Assembly (NCBI GenBank): GCA_001780285.1 | Contig: MFGN01000010.1 | Coordinates: 1 to 50,097, forward strand | DNA: 50,097 bases | Source of the DNA: Candidatus Falkowbacteria bacterium RIFOXYD12_FULL_34_57 | GTDB taxonomy: Bacteria > Patescibacteriota > Patescibacteriia > Patescibacteriales > UBA12075 | Direction of reading: 5' to 3' | In this document: positions 7,597 to 16,974 of the stretch, one piece after another | Layout of the letters: each line of letters opens with the position of its first letter | How positions within the stretch are numbered: position 1 is the first letter of the stretch | The notes under the pieces: generated by a model | The model's input: the letters and a program-made list of their open reading frames with translations, nothing else | What the model was told of the DNA's origin: nothing | Databases searched by the model: none | Program-made: the position numbers and the translations under genes

Positions 7597-8145
7597 TTAT
7601 AAATCTGAATAAATTATTCTTAAAATTTCCATATTTTTTTGATATATTTCAATTATCGTTTGCTCTTTTTCTAAACCTAAAACAATATAACAACTAAAAT
7701 CATAATTAAATGTAAAATAGTTACCATCATCATTCTTTATTATCTCTTTTGTTTCAAATATGTGTGGCAACATTTTTCCCGAAAGAACCATTAATTTTGC
7801 TCTATCTTTTTCAGCTTTTTTGGATCTAAGTTTATTTATTTTTTTAACTTCAAAGCAGGCTAAATCGTTTTCTGGATTATTATCTCTCTTTGTTATTACT
7901 ATGTCTACTGAATTCCCATACTCGCTTGTTAATTTTTTTGAACCAACGCTTCCATTAGAAGAATAAGCTCTATTATATTCATGATCAACAAAATATCCAT
8001 CACCAAAATTTTCCTCTTCCAAATATTTTGCTAATTTAAAAGTTATACTACGTTCATTTAGATCTTCAGTAAAAAGATAGGTATCATTTTTATATAATTT
8101 ATCTAAAGAATTTTTAATTTTTTGTTTTAAATTATCAGTATTCAT
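7597..8145 (-). CDS. PD-(D/E)XK nuclease-like protein
   Basis: The 182-residue protein has an N-terminal helix with Glu31 (LNERSITFKLAKYLEEE). This is followed by NSVDIVI (Asp81) and ACFEVKK (Glu99-x-Lys101), the spacing expected for a PD-(D/E)XK active site. The lineup is by eye and has not been tested against profiles, but all catalytic positions are present. It sits 8 bases after the GIY-YIG gene and 10 before the AbiEii-like gene. Two different nuclease folds in one short operon suggest a defence or addiction role. Confidence 0.6.
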   Translation of the reverse strand: MNTDNLKQKIKNSLDKLYKNDTYLFTEDLNERSITFKLAKYLEEENFGDGYFVDHEYNRAYSSNGSVGSKKLTSEYGNSVDIVITKRDNNPENDLACFEVKKINKLRSKKAEKDRAKLMVLSGKMLPHIFETKEIIKNDDGNYFTFNYDFSCYIVLGLEKEQTIIEIYQKNMEILRIIYSDL

Positions 8146-8153
8146 ATATTTTA

Positions 8154-8531
8154 TTATTTATTTAATAAATTATAATCCTTCCTTAATTTATAAATTAAAG
8201 CCTTCTCTACTAAATGGCATAAATCACTATCTTCTGTCTCGACATATTTAAATCTACAATTTTTTAAAATCCACTTTTTTAATTTTAGTCCGGGTTGTCT
8301 GTTTAATCTTTTACATAATGATTGCCTGAATGCGCTAGTTTTTGTTGTATTAGCACCGGAAATATGTTTGGAATTTATCCTCTTATATAGATTATTACTT
8401 TCACCAACATAGATAATCTTTTCTTTTTGATATATCAAATAAACCCCTTGCTTTTTAGGAATTTGTCTTCGATCTATAACAAAACCAGAATTTAATATTT
8501 TTATTATATAACTTTCTATTAACCTTATCAT
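8154..8531 (-). CDS. GIY-YIG nuclease-domain protein
   Basis: The GIY-YIG core is clear: GVYLIY near residue 28, IIYVGESNNLYKRI near residues 38-51 (conserved Arg in YKR), a central RQSLCKRLN helix, and a conserved late Glu in VEKALIYKLRKDYNLLN. At 125 residues it is a stand-alone GIY-YIG domain. It begins with a short extra helix and follows the membrane-protein gene by 5 bases. Stand-alone GIY-YIG proteins range from repair enzymes to homing nucleases; its operon partners argue for defence. Confidence 0.82.
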   Translation of the reverse strand: MIRLIESYIIKILNSGFVIDRRQIPKKQGVYLIYQKEKIIYVGESNNLYKRINSKHISGANTTKTSAFRQSLCKRLNRQPGLKLKKWILKNCRFKYVETEDSDLCHLVEKALIYKLRKDYNLLNK

Positions 8532-8536
8532 AAATT

Positions 8537-9025
8537 TTATTTTCTTTTTATAATAAATTTAACAAGTTTAAATATACCGTAAATAAAAAATATAAAAGCC
8601 ACCAAAAGTAAAATTAATATAAAAAAAGTAAACGGCCAAACTATATATTTTTTCAAAACAATATCTTTAAATAATTCATCCATGTATCCTGTTTTTATCA
8701 ACCCCATTAAACTTAAATTTAGAATAAATGTTATTGATGATAAAATAAATTTCTCACCTATCTTAACAAGACTATTTTTTTCTTCTCCCTCCAAATTATT
8801 AGCATAAGAAAAAACCATTGATGCTAAAGCGATATTTACTGCAATAAGAGCTGTAGCTACAATTAACGCATCTGAAGAACTAATTACTTTCAAATCATAA
8901 ATTTCAAAAAAACCTATAGAAAAAATAGAAGCAATACCAATTAATATTAATGTAAAATATTCAATATAAAAAACATCAAATGCTTTCCATAAATAATTTA
9001 AAAATTTTTTAAATTTTTCCTTCAT
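8537..9025 (-). CDS. Small integral membrane protein (4 predicted TM segments)
   Basis: Four hydrophobic stretches are visible (around residues 20-42, 50-75, 93-112 and 128-155), with basic ends (MKEKFKK at the N-terminus, KLVKFIIKRK at the C-terminus). I do not recognise a family. A small membrane protein encoded with nucleases and an AbiEii toxin could be a membrane effector or anchor; this is inference from context only. It is separated by 14 bases from the upstream gene and 5 from the downstream gene, so co-transcription is likely. Confidence 0.72.
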   Translation of the reverse strand: MKEKFKKFLNYLWKAFDVFYIEYFTLILIGIASIFSIGFFEIYDLKVISSSDALIVATALIAVNIALASMVFSYANNLEGEEKNSLVKIGEKFILSSITFILNLSLMGLIKTGYMDELFKDIVLKKYIVWPFTFFILILLLVAFIFFIYGIFKLVKFIIKRK

Positions 9026-9039
9026 ATTAATAAAAATTA

Positions 9040-9693
9040 TTATTTTATAAAAATATCAATCCTCCTTTTTTGATCTGTTAATAAAAAATCATCAAAAGAA
9101 AATTTTTCTAATGGTACCAATCCTAATCCGGAATATTGCAAAGTCCGATATAAATATCCGAGAAATGACCCGGTATAACGGAATCTACGAACACAGCCTT
9201 CTATTTGCTGAATTATTAATTCATTATATCCTTTCCAGCTAAATAAACTTTTATCATTTTCAATCCACTGATCAACCAGTGAAACAAGTAAACTAATTAT
9301 TTTTTCTTTTGCTAAGATATTCCTCTTTTGTGCTACTCTCACCAATCTGATACTGATCCAATCACAAATAACATAATCCTCTTTATTTACCTGAACCAAA
9401 AATGTATAAAATTTATTATTATATCTTTTCAAAATTAAATTTACTTCCTGTTTGTTTTTATACAATTTAATATACCGCTTTTTAAATCCCCTCATCCATA
9501 ATTTCTGATTCCATCTGTCTAATTTAGAAATAACCAAATCCCAATCCGGATCACCAAGTTCAGTTTTTATATTTTCTATAATAAATTCATAAGAAACATT
9601 ACAACGATATCTTATCCAAGTATCATTAAAGCTTTCAGGTTTTTTCTTTGTTACTGATCTATTAATATTTATAACTGCTTTTTCAAAATTCAT
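9040..9693 (-). CDS. Hypothetical protein (217 aa), first gene of the putative defence operon
   Basis: This is a soluble protein rich in Trp, Tyr and Arg, with no signal peptide or membrane segment and no family that I recognise. Its ATG lies two bases from the left end of the tyrosine-transposase element. The region upstream of the start is therefore transposon sequence and the native promoter or ribosome-binding site has been displaced. The N-terminus may have been trimmed by the insertion. The next gene follows after 14 bases. Confidence 0.65.
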   Translation of the reverse strand: MNFEKAVININRSVTKKKPESFNDTWIRYRCNVSYEFIIENIKTELGDPDWDLVISKLDRWNQKLWMRGFKKRYIKLYKNKQEVNLILKRYNNKFYTFLVQVNKEDYVICDWISIRLVRVAQKRNILAKEKIISLLVSLVDQWIENDKSLFSWKGYNELIIQQIEGCVRRFRYTGSFLGYLYRTLQYSGLGLVPLEKFSFDDFLLTDQKRRIDIFIK

Positions 9694-9694
9694 T

Positions 9695-10654
9695 TAAGGG
9701 GGTCAGGTCTTGAATTATAAGGTTTTATTTTTTGTTAACTATTTTACTAATGGTTGTATAATGTATATTTAGAGCCCTGCCTATTTCTGATAAAGTATAT
9801 CCGTAATCCCAATGAGCTTTATATATATTTTTATTTCTACCAACTTTATCTTTAATACCTTTAAATATTTCTTCTAAATCAGGCCTATGAGCAAATCTTT
9901 CTATCTTTGGTATCTCTTTACTTTTTGACTGCTGTTTAAAATACTTCTTTATTTTATCAATGAATTCTATTGATCCTAATATTGTTTTATTCCCCAATTC
10001 CTTATCTAACAAATCTTCTTCCATTTTTAAATTAATATTTTTAATGTAATTCTCTTTGGCTTTATCCTGATTATTATCATATAATTTAAACGCCCTCTTT
10101 AAATCCAAACATTTTGTGGGCTTTAACTTTCCCGTCATTTCGTTATGGCTACTCCATTTCCATTGCCCCGGATATTTAACCATCTTTGCTTTTACGGGGT
10201 TTAAAACTATATATCTAATAACCTCATAAGCATAATTATCCATATCAACCAATATGGATTTATATCTCCCCTGAAATAAATGCCCCAATACCTTATGCCT
10301 AATATTAAATGCCTGCGTATATTTACCATTTAATTGGCGCATTGATATTGATAAATTTGGATCCGGTGTCTCTATAAATAAATGATAATGATTCGGCATC
10401 AGACAATAAGCATAACTTATAATATTATACTTCTTTAATACCTCTTCATAAACATCTAAAAACTTCTCGTAATCCTTCTTATCTTTAAAAATATTTTGTC
10501 TCCCGTTACCGCGCGACATTATATGATATGTTGCCCCGGAAAATTGTACCCGTATTGGTCTTGCCATATATTTTTTCTTATAAATAAAATATAATTAAAA
10601 TCTTATTTTAATCATATTACATAAAATCTTATAATTCAAGACCTGACCCCCTTA
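9695..10654 (-). mobile_element. REP-type tyrosine-transposase element with 27-bp inverted ends
   Basis: Perfect 27-bp inverted repeats lie at 9695-9721 and 10628-10654, with the core GGGGTCAGGTCTTGAATTA. They enclose a single Y1-transposase gene in a 960-bp unit. Each end is only about 3-60 bases outside the gene. I recall the same CAAGACCTGACCCC-type end beside Y1/RAYT transposases in many bacterial genomes. It sits between a divergent gene pair, right at the start codon of the minus-strand partner. Confidence 0.85.
9725..10567 (-). CDS. REP-associated tyrosine transposase (Y1_Tnp/RAYT)
   Basis: The N-terminal Y1 domain starts MARPIRVQFSGATYHIMSRG. The metal-binding HUH motif is His59-Tyr-His61 in CLMPNHYHLF, and the likely nucleophile is Tyr118 in VIRYIVLNPVKA. 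The C-terminal about 100 residues end with an HTH-like YTLSEIGRALNIHYTTISKIV, as in DnaA-C-type RAYTs. At 280 residues it is full length. The gene is intact and flanked by inverted ends, so the element may still be active. Confidence 0.95.
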   Translation of the reverse strand: MARPIRVQFSGATYHIMSRGNGRQNIFKDKKDYEKFLDVYEEVLKKYNIISYAYCLMPNHYHLFIETPDPNLSISMRQLNGKYTQAFNIRHKVLGHLFQGRYKSILVDMDNYAYEVIRYIVLNPVKAKMVKYPGQWKWSSHNEMTGKLKPTKCLDLKRAFKLYDNNQDKAKENYIKNINLKMEEDLLDKELGNKTILGSIEFIDKIKKYFKQQSKSKEIPKIERFAHRPDLEEIFKGIKDKVGRNKNIYKAHWDYGYTLSEIGRALNIHYTTISKIVNKK

Positions 10655-10745
10655 CTTCTGAATTTAAAAATATATAATAAATAATTTGATATCATCTACT
10701 ATTTTATGCTAAAATAAGAGTATAATTATTTAATTCACCAACAAT

Positions 10746-11150
10746 ATGCCTTTACAAAAAATTATCAGTAAAATCAAATCTAATAATAACAATGAAATTC
10801 CTTATTATTTAGAACGAGAATTTTGGGGATTTATGATTAGTTTTTCACTTTTACCCAGTATTTGGATAACAATTTCTGCATTGGGAATAAATATTTATTT
10901 AATGTTACAATACTTATTTGCAATGGTATACGGATTCTTAATTATAATAACCTTTAATTTATTAAATTTTTCTAATTTAAATATAATATTTTATGCTTTA
11001 TTATATTATATTATATTAGGATTATTTTTTTATTTAACTTTTAAGAAAAAAAAGGTTATTATAATTTTTCCCATTATTATTATTATTATTATTATTAGTT
11101 CTTTAGGGTTATGGAATGGCGCATTGTTTGCAATGGCTGATAATAGTTAA
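10746..11150 (+). CDS. Small integral membrane protein (134 aa)
   Basis: A basic start (MPLQKIISKIKSNNNN) is followed by four hydrophobic segments. The third and fourth run into a poly-isoleucine stretch encoded by about eight ATT repeats (near 11074-11097). There is no recognisable family or signal-peptidase site. It is transcribed divergently from the transposase and followed by a strong terminator, so it is probably a single-gene unit. The trinucleotide run changes the number of Ile residues but not the frame if it slips. Confidence 0.55.
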   Translation: MPLQKIISKIKSNNNNEIPYYLEREFWGFMISFSLLPSIWITISALGINIYLMLQYLFAMVYGFLIIITFNLLNFSNLNIIFYALLYYIILGLFFYLTFKKKKVIIIFPIIIIIIIISSLGLWNGALFAMADNS

Positions 11151-11177
11151 TTAATATTAAATACTACCTCAAATTTA

Positions 11178-11206
11178 AAATTCCTCAACTCTGAGGAATT
11201 TTTTTA
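11178..11206. terminator. Bidirectional terminator between convergent genes
   Basis: The 10-bp perfect stem AAATTCCTCA/TGAGGAATTT (11178-11187 with 11192-11201) has a 4-base loop. A T run follows on the plus strand. It overlaps the stop codon of the convergent minus-strand gene. Confidence 0.85.
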
Positions 11207-11718
11207 TACAACACCTCAACTTCAAAATCAAAATCCAAAAACTCCGGCACATAAATCGTATAATTTTTATTCTCTATTATCTTCTTCTCCGGTATTCTAA
11301 ACCCTAATTCGATCGGATCAAAAAATTCTCCCGACAATATTTCAATATTATCAACATCTATATATACATTTCCCTCTGTGGTTGTACCCGTAGCATTTGC
11401 TAATTTTACTCCGTCAGTAATATTACTAAAAACTAATCTAAAACTACCATCCAAATTTTCTTCTGTAATATTTTTTAATTTTAAACTTGCATATTTAACC
11501 CCCGTCTTCGGATCATATGCTCCGCCGGTTTTAAATACCTGAACATCTTCATCAACATTCTGCCAATTAGGAATGCCAATAGCGTAATGGGAAAAATGAG
11601 TAGTAATAATAGTAGCAAAATTATAATACTCCTCTATAATAGTAGGTAAAACTTCCCATGTATTGGTATCTTCATGATAAAGATAAACTGTTAAATACTT
11701 TTCTTCTATGTCGACCAA
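11185..11718 (-). pseudogene. C-terminal remnant of a secreted surface protein
   Basis: The readable frame starts at a TTG without a Shine-Dalgarno or signal peptide, in the middle of what looks like a domain: VYLYHEDTNTWEVLPT...ITTHFSHYAIG. This resembles the C-terminal part of surface proteins that assess 'THFSxYAI' in Ig/PKD-like modules; the carboxypeptidase at 28913 has a similar NYNTWRPLPT segment. The rest (about residues 60-177) is a cohesin-like or beta-rich extension. The 5' part of the gene appears lost, so I call it a truncated remnant. Confidence 0.5.
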
Positions 11719-11808
11719 AAATTAAAAACCAAAACCATGTAAAGAAAAAATTAATAATATATATTGGAAAAAATATTAACATAATAAATATAAACATACT
11801 CCACAATA

Positions 11809-12030
11809 TCAATAAATATTTTTTATAAATTTCAGTTTTTCCTTTAAAATTTTTTTATAATACCACACAAATATTAAAAAGGTTGGTAAAATTATAAATA
11901 CTATATATTCGATAAACCACCCCGGATCTTTAATTATTAAACCGCTTCCTAAAACAATAAATGGCAGAATAAAAAATATTAAAAAATAATAAAATATGTA
12001 TAATTTTAATTCTTTATTAATGTTGTTCAT
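11809..12030 (-). CDS. Hypothetical two-TM membrane protein (73 aa)
   Basis: The short protein has two hydrophobic segments (FYYFLIFFILPFIVLGSGLII and FIEYIVFIILPTFLIFVW) and a Lys-rich C-terminus. The family is unknown. It begins 10 bases after the stop of the next gene upstream and shares its style (aromatic/Ile-rich, 2-4 TM). The two probably form a unit, possibly arisen by duplication. The frame is open and ATG-started, but no Shine-Dalgarno is evident. Confidence 0.45.
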   Translation of the reverse strand: MNNINKELKLYIFYYFLIFFILPFIVLGSGLIIKDPGWFIEYIVFIILPTFLIFVWYYKKILKEKLKFIKNIY

Positions 12031-12040
12031 AAACCTAGCT

Positions 12041-12358
12041 TTACCAATTCAATGGTCGAAAAGTTTCTTTAATTTGCAAATAAATAAATAAATAAATAAA
12101 TAAATAAGGTATTACAAAACTATATAAAATAAAAAATATTTTATTTTTTGAAGGGGCAATAATTTTATATAAAATAATATAACAAAAAGGAGAGATAAGT
12201 ATAACATAAAACATAATATATCCTGCCCAATCAATAATAAAATTGTATTTATCTAAAATAATTGATAAAAAAAATGGAACAATGATAAATATTATCCAAT
12301 ATTGTAATACATATAATAGCGCTCTTTTATTCTTATTGTTATTTTTTTCTTTTCCCAT
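12041..12358 (-). CDS. Hypothetical membrane protein with coding tetranucleotide repeat (105 aa)
   Basis: A Lys/Asn-rich start is followed by three hydrophobic segments. The third (FVIPYLFIYLFIYLQIK) is encoded by a run of 7.5 copies of a 4-base unit (12078-12107). Gain or loss of one unit would shift the frame about 10 codons before the end. No family is recognised. It sits 6 bases after the lipase-like gene's stop, so it is probably co-transcribed with it. Confidence 0.5.
   Translation of the reverse strand: MGKEKNNNKNKRALLYVLQYWIIFIIVPFFLSIILDKYNFIIDWAGYIMFYVILISPFCYIILYKIIAPSKNKIFFILYSFVIPYLFIYLFIYLQIKETFRPLNW
12078..12107. repeat. (AAAT)7.5 tetranucleotide tract inside a coding region
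   Basis: Thirty bases of uninterrupted AAAT units lie in the 3' end of the 105-aa membrane-protein gene. Such tracts are prone to slipped-strand changes. Confidence 0.9.
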
Positions 12359-12364
12359 ATAAAT

Positions 12365-15300
12365 TTAATTTAAATAATTATTAATACATTGTATTCTGTT
12401 TATTATTATATCAAAAATATCTTTGGTTAGCCAATTTTTATTATACCATTGGTCAACGATCCTTTCCAGAAAATCTTTAGTGTTCATAATAATATTTTGA
12501 TATTCTCCGTCTTTCTTCTCCGTACTTATTTCCAGATGCTGTTTGATCAGTTCTAACTTATGGATCAATAAATCCTTTTTCTTTTCTTCTTTAATATTCC
12601 CTTCTTCATATAAATTATTGAATAGATCCAATAATCCCTCCAGACAATCCTGTTCTTCCAGGGTGATTTCTGTGGATTTTACTTTTTCTCTGTTACCGGC
12701 TTTGTCTATTCCATAATAATAAATAGTATAGTCTCCCTGTTCTTCTATAATCGGCTGATTATTTTCATCATAAACCTTCCAAGTACTTGTGCTATTAATG
12801 CTGTATTTAATATTCAACACTCCTGACAGATTATCGTTAGCTATAAAACCAATAACAGCTGGCAAATAATATGCGCCGTCCGCTGCCTGTTCCGCAGATA
12901 TTTCAATATTTGTAACCGGAAGTTCATTATCCCGCGCTTCATCCATGCTTAAAACAGATGAAGGTTCGATCGTTTCTTCAAATGCGCCGTCACCGTCAGA
13001 ATCTTTCAATATCTCTATATTTTGAATATTACGCGCGCTATCCACGCTATATTTTACCTTTGTATTTATTGATCCCAAAGAGATATCATGAAAATAAACC
13101 AAGTCTTCATAATCTCCGTTATCTATCTTTTGAATACGGGCATCAAATATTCCCTGATCTGTACTGCTGCCTATAATAATATAATTTCTTCCTGCCGGCA
13201 AAAAGGCAAATTTATCATGCCCAATAATATCGTATGTTACTCCGGGAATATTCATTTCTATATCTCCGTTTTTATCCGGACCGACATGATTATAGCTTTC
13301 ATCATAAATATGCAGATCTATCGGCGAATGAAAACTGACCTGTGTGCCGGAAAAATCACAAATATTATTAGTAGCGCTTAAATTATTAAAACCGCTAAAA
13401 TCAAAATTATCTTCCCGGTTGTTTAATATGGACATTATTAATTGTCTTACACCGTTCGTGCTAGGCAGATAAGCATGCGCTATTCCGGAAACATAATATT
13501 GTTTTTCAGCGTTAAATCCCATAGCGCTGCGCAAGGGTACTGTACCGTCGCCGTTGAACTGATAAATATTATAACTTTTATCATCCGTAGACATTCTATC
13601 CTCTACTCTAATCATTCCTAATGTCGGTACTCCGCAGCCGACGATATTATATGAATTGGGAACATACAGATCATCGATTTCATCATGGATAGTTTGCGCC
13701 CGGTCTAACAAATTCCAATTCCGTCCTGATAATTTCATAAAATCAATTGAAGCATCATAATCCAAAGCCGGTATGCTATCAGCGGTATCATAAATATAAT
13801 GATGATAATAATAATTTTCCGGATCAAAATAATCTCTGCTTGGTAATAACTGGTAGATTGACGGGAAATTTTGGGAAATTATTTGAGTTCTATTACTATC
13901 TAATCCAAATATGAACATTTTCATACCTAGATCATCCCCATACTGTAATATTTTAAAAGCTTTAGGCGATCCATAATGAGGGCTGGCAATATCTATGAAT
14001 TTATCTATGGATGAAGTACCAAAAAGATGTATATACTTTTTAGCCACTAGCCCGCCCATAGAATGAGCTATTACATCTACTTTATCTATGCCCAGTTGAT
14101 TCTTTATTTTTAAAATATTATTAGCCAAATTATTAGGATCATTATTATTTTCACCGGCTATATATGAAATATCCAATCTCCAATCATAAGGAAATACAAA
14201 TAGATCTTTATTTTCTTCATAACCTTCATTTTCTAATTCAGTAATTAAATCTTGAAAAAAATCATAATTGTCTATTTCTCGAAAAATATCAATAACTACA
14301 ATATTATTTTCATTAGATATACCATTATCCGGTAAAATTAATTGATTTAAATAAGAATCATCTCCAGGCATTGCCATATTAATTAAATTTGGCCATATTT
14401 CTTCATTAGTATGTGCATCGTTCAAATAACTGGCAATTATTCCGGGTATAATCAATACCGGAATGCGTGAAATTTCATTAATCGTCCTTACCTCGCTCCA
14501 CTCCCCCGGCAATCCGTTAATTATTGGTCGTACTCTCCAATAACTGCTTGTGTTGATATAATATTTAATACTATATCTATTATCATAAACAATACTCGCT
14601 GTCGGCCAATTATTTTGATCGTCTGTAATATTGAATTCATAATAATCGGCGTTTGAAATAGAATCCCAAACAGCATTAGTGCGGTAATTATTCCAGATGC
14701 CGTTGTTGGTAATGTTTCCGGAAATATTCATGATGAGAAAAACAAAGTATGACCAAGGAGTTCCTTCGTCTTGGATCGTGCCGTTGTTCTCTATATCACC
14801 GTTTACTGTTAATTCGCACCCGACATATTGTTTATTTTGTATTACCACATCTTCGTCTACCACCACATTTCCGTTTATCTCTGTGGAAGTAAGGATCGTT
14901 TTTATGCCCGGCCCCTTGAATTGTACCTCATCCGCGGTCATATAATATCTGATATTTTGATTGCCTGTGTCAAAAATTATTTTAGGGGCGGTGATATGCG
15001 TTCTGCCGTCAAAGAATGATCCGTCCGCCATGATGAGACTTCCCTGCCCGACAATTGTCCCGCCCCACTCTATTCTTCCTAAAATAGTAATACTTTGATC
15101 TTCATTAGGTAGAGCAACTGTTTTATTATTCAATGAAAAATATCCGTTGAATACCGGGCTGTTCAATATAGTAAAATCATCATTAACTATAATATTTCCT
15201 CTTAAAGGATCTGTACCCGATATGCTTCTGGCGTTATTTGAAACTAAATAAGTTCTATTATTTTTCCAAACTCCGTTATTTACAATATCGCCGCTGACTT

Positions 15301-16602
15301 CCAAAGAAAAATAGCAGGTATATGGTGAACAATCACTTCCTTCATCCTGGATGGTTCCTCTATTCTCTACATTACCGTTAATCTTTACGGTATTAGCCAC
15401 ATACTGTTTATTCTGAATAACTACTCCTTCTTCTATGGCAACATTTCCGTTCAGGGTCATACCATGAGCCATGGTCTTTGTCCCCGGTCCTTTAAAAATA
15501 ATCTCAGATGCGGTTAGTTGATAATCAACCATTGTTTGATCTCCTGCTGAAAATATTACTTTCGGCGCGGTAATATAGGCTCCGTCAAATTTTGACCCGT
15601 CACCCATAATCAATGTTCCTTGTCCTGCAATCTCTCCGCTTCCTTCTATTCCGGATAAAATGGTAATGCTTTGATTAATGTCGTTTAAGGTTATGGTAGC
15701 GCCCAAATAGAATATTCCCCCGAACACAGGATTACCTAACATCTCAAAATTATCATTAGCATAAATATTCCCGCCAAGAGGATTTCCGTTTATTGTTCTG
15801 ATATTATTTCCTGTTAGATAAGTGCGATAATTGTTCCAAATGCCGTTATTTTCGATATTTCCGGATGAATATACATATAATCCATAACTTGTATTATTTT
15901 GGATACTGCCGTTATTTACAATATCGCCCTCTACTGTTAATGAAAAATAATTTGCGTCTTTATTATATGCTATTGCGCTTTCCTCTATCGCCAAATCTCC
16001 GTAAATATTTGTACCACCTACTATTTCTTTGTTTCCCGGACCGGCGAATAATACTTCTCCTGCGTAAAGAGATCCTTTGATCTTTTGGTATCCGGAATCA
16101 AATATGATCTTCGGGGCTGTAACGCTATTTACAAAAAAACTAGATCCGTCTCCGATGATCAAACTTCCCTGTCCCCATTCCGCCAAAATAAAAATTCCCG
16201 TTAAATACGGGACTGTTTAATATTTCAAAATCATCATCAATGTAAATATTTCCTCTTAACGGATTGCCGGTTATGCTTCTGGAATTATTTCCGGTTAAAT
16301 AAGTACGATAATTATTCCATGTACCGCTATTCTGTATATCTCCCGACACCCGCACACTTAACCCGTAAGCATCGCTGTTCTGAATATACCCGTCATTCAA
16401 TACATCTCCGTTCACGGTCAGATAATAATAATTGGTATTTCTGTTCTCCAATGTCCCTCCGACGGCCCTCCCATGTAGTAGTAGCTGTCCATTTGCCTCC
16501 GGCCGCTACAGAACCAATAGTAGCCGCGCTGACTCCGTTAATGCTCCACAACAATAAACCGGCGCTGATAATTATACCCCCTAAAAATATTCTTTTGATC
16601 AT
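12365..16602 (-). pseudogene. Secreted giant with beta-repeat region and LCAT/lipase-like alpha/beta-hydrolase domain; frameshifted
   Basis: An ATG at 16602 starts a good signal peptide (MIKRIFLGGIIISAGLLLW...GVSA) and then AATIGSVAAGGKWTATTTWEG. The frame changes near 16460, continuing as VGGTLENRNTNYYYLTVNGD, and again near 16185, where about 20 residues of the repeat unit are missing. From 16186 a 1273-residue frame is open. It contains several beta-helix-like repeats (SITGNPLRGNI, NSPVFNG, SLIMADGS), then a hydrolase with PVLIIPGI, FPYDWRLD and the nucleophile Ser709 in IAHSMGGLVAKKY. An OmpL47-like Ig segment (GYTIYYYGIDKAGNREK type) and a helical tail follow. Lipid or ester hydrolysis at the cell surface is the likely role. 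The two shifts could be real decay or sequencing error. Confidence 0.75.
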
Positions 16603-16842
16603 ATTTTTTAAAAACAATTAATAATATTACCATTACCTTAGCAAAAAATAACACTAATTGTCAATTTTTTCTTTATTATTAGGAAAAAAATATAAAATTT
16701 TCATCTGGATTTTTATAAAAAACTAATAAAAACGAGGTGTTTATCACCATAAAAATTCTCTGGACTTCCTTGATTTATTGTGTCATCAATGTACTTGAGG
16801 TTATTCGCTCCGCGAACCCGCGCTACAAATGCCATGCCCGAG
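16603..16842. other. Gene-free stretch between lipase-like and STAND genes
   Basis: No credible frame exists on either strand. It is strongly AT-rich up to about 16780, followed by a short GC-richer segment ending in GCCATGCCCGAGG at the edge of the 96-bp repeat. Confidence 0.5.
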
Positions 16843-16938
16843 GTGGGGCCGGGTCTTGTTTTTTGAATTATTAAATTTTTAGAGATAAAAAAATAGCTAT
16901 TAAAAGATACATTTTAATAGCTATTTCTCAACTGTTCC
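16843..16938. repeat. 96-bp dispersed repeat, copy 2 (includes a terminator hairpin)
   Basis: This is a near-identical, same-orientation copy of 5925-6020. The hairpin AAATAGCTATTAAAA (16891-16905) pairs perfectly with 16912-16926 around a 6-base loop. On the minus strand it is followed by TTTTTTT. It lies 37-50 bases after the STAND gene and probably terminates it. Confidence 0.9.
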
Positions 16939-16974
16939 GTGTCGTCAACCGTATCCGAACCGAAGATCAGATAT

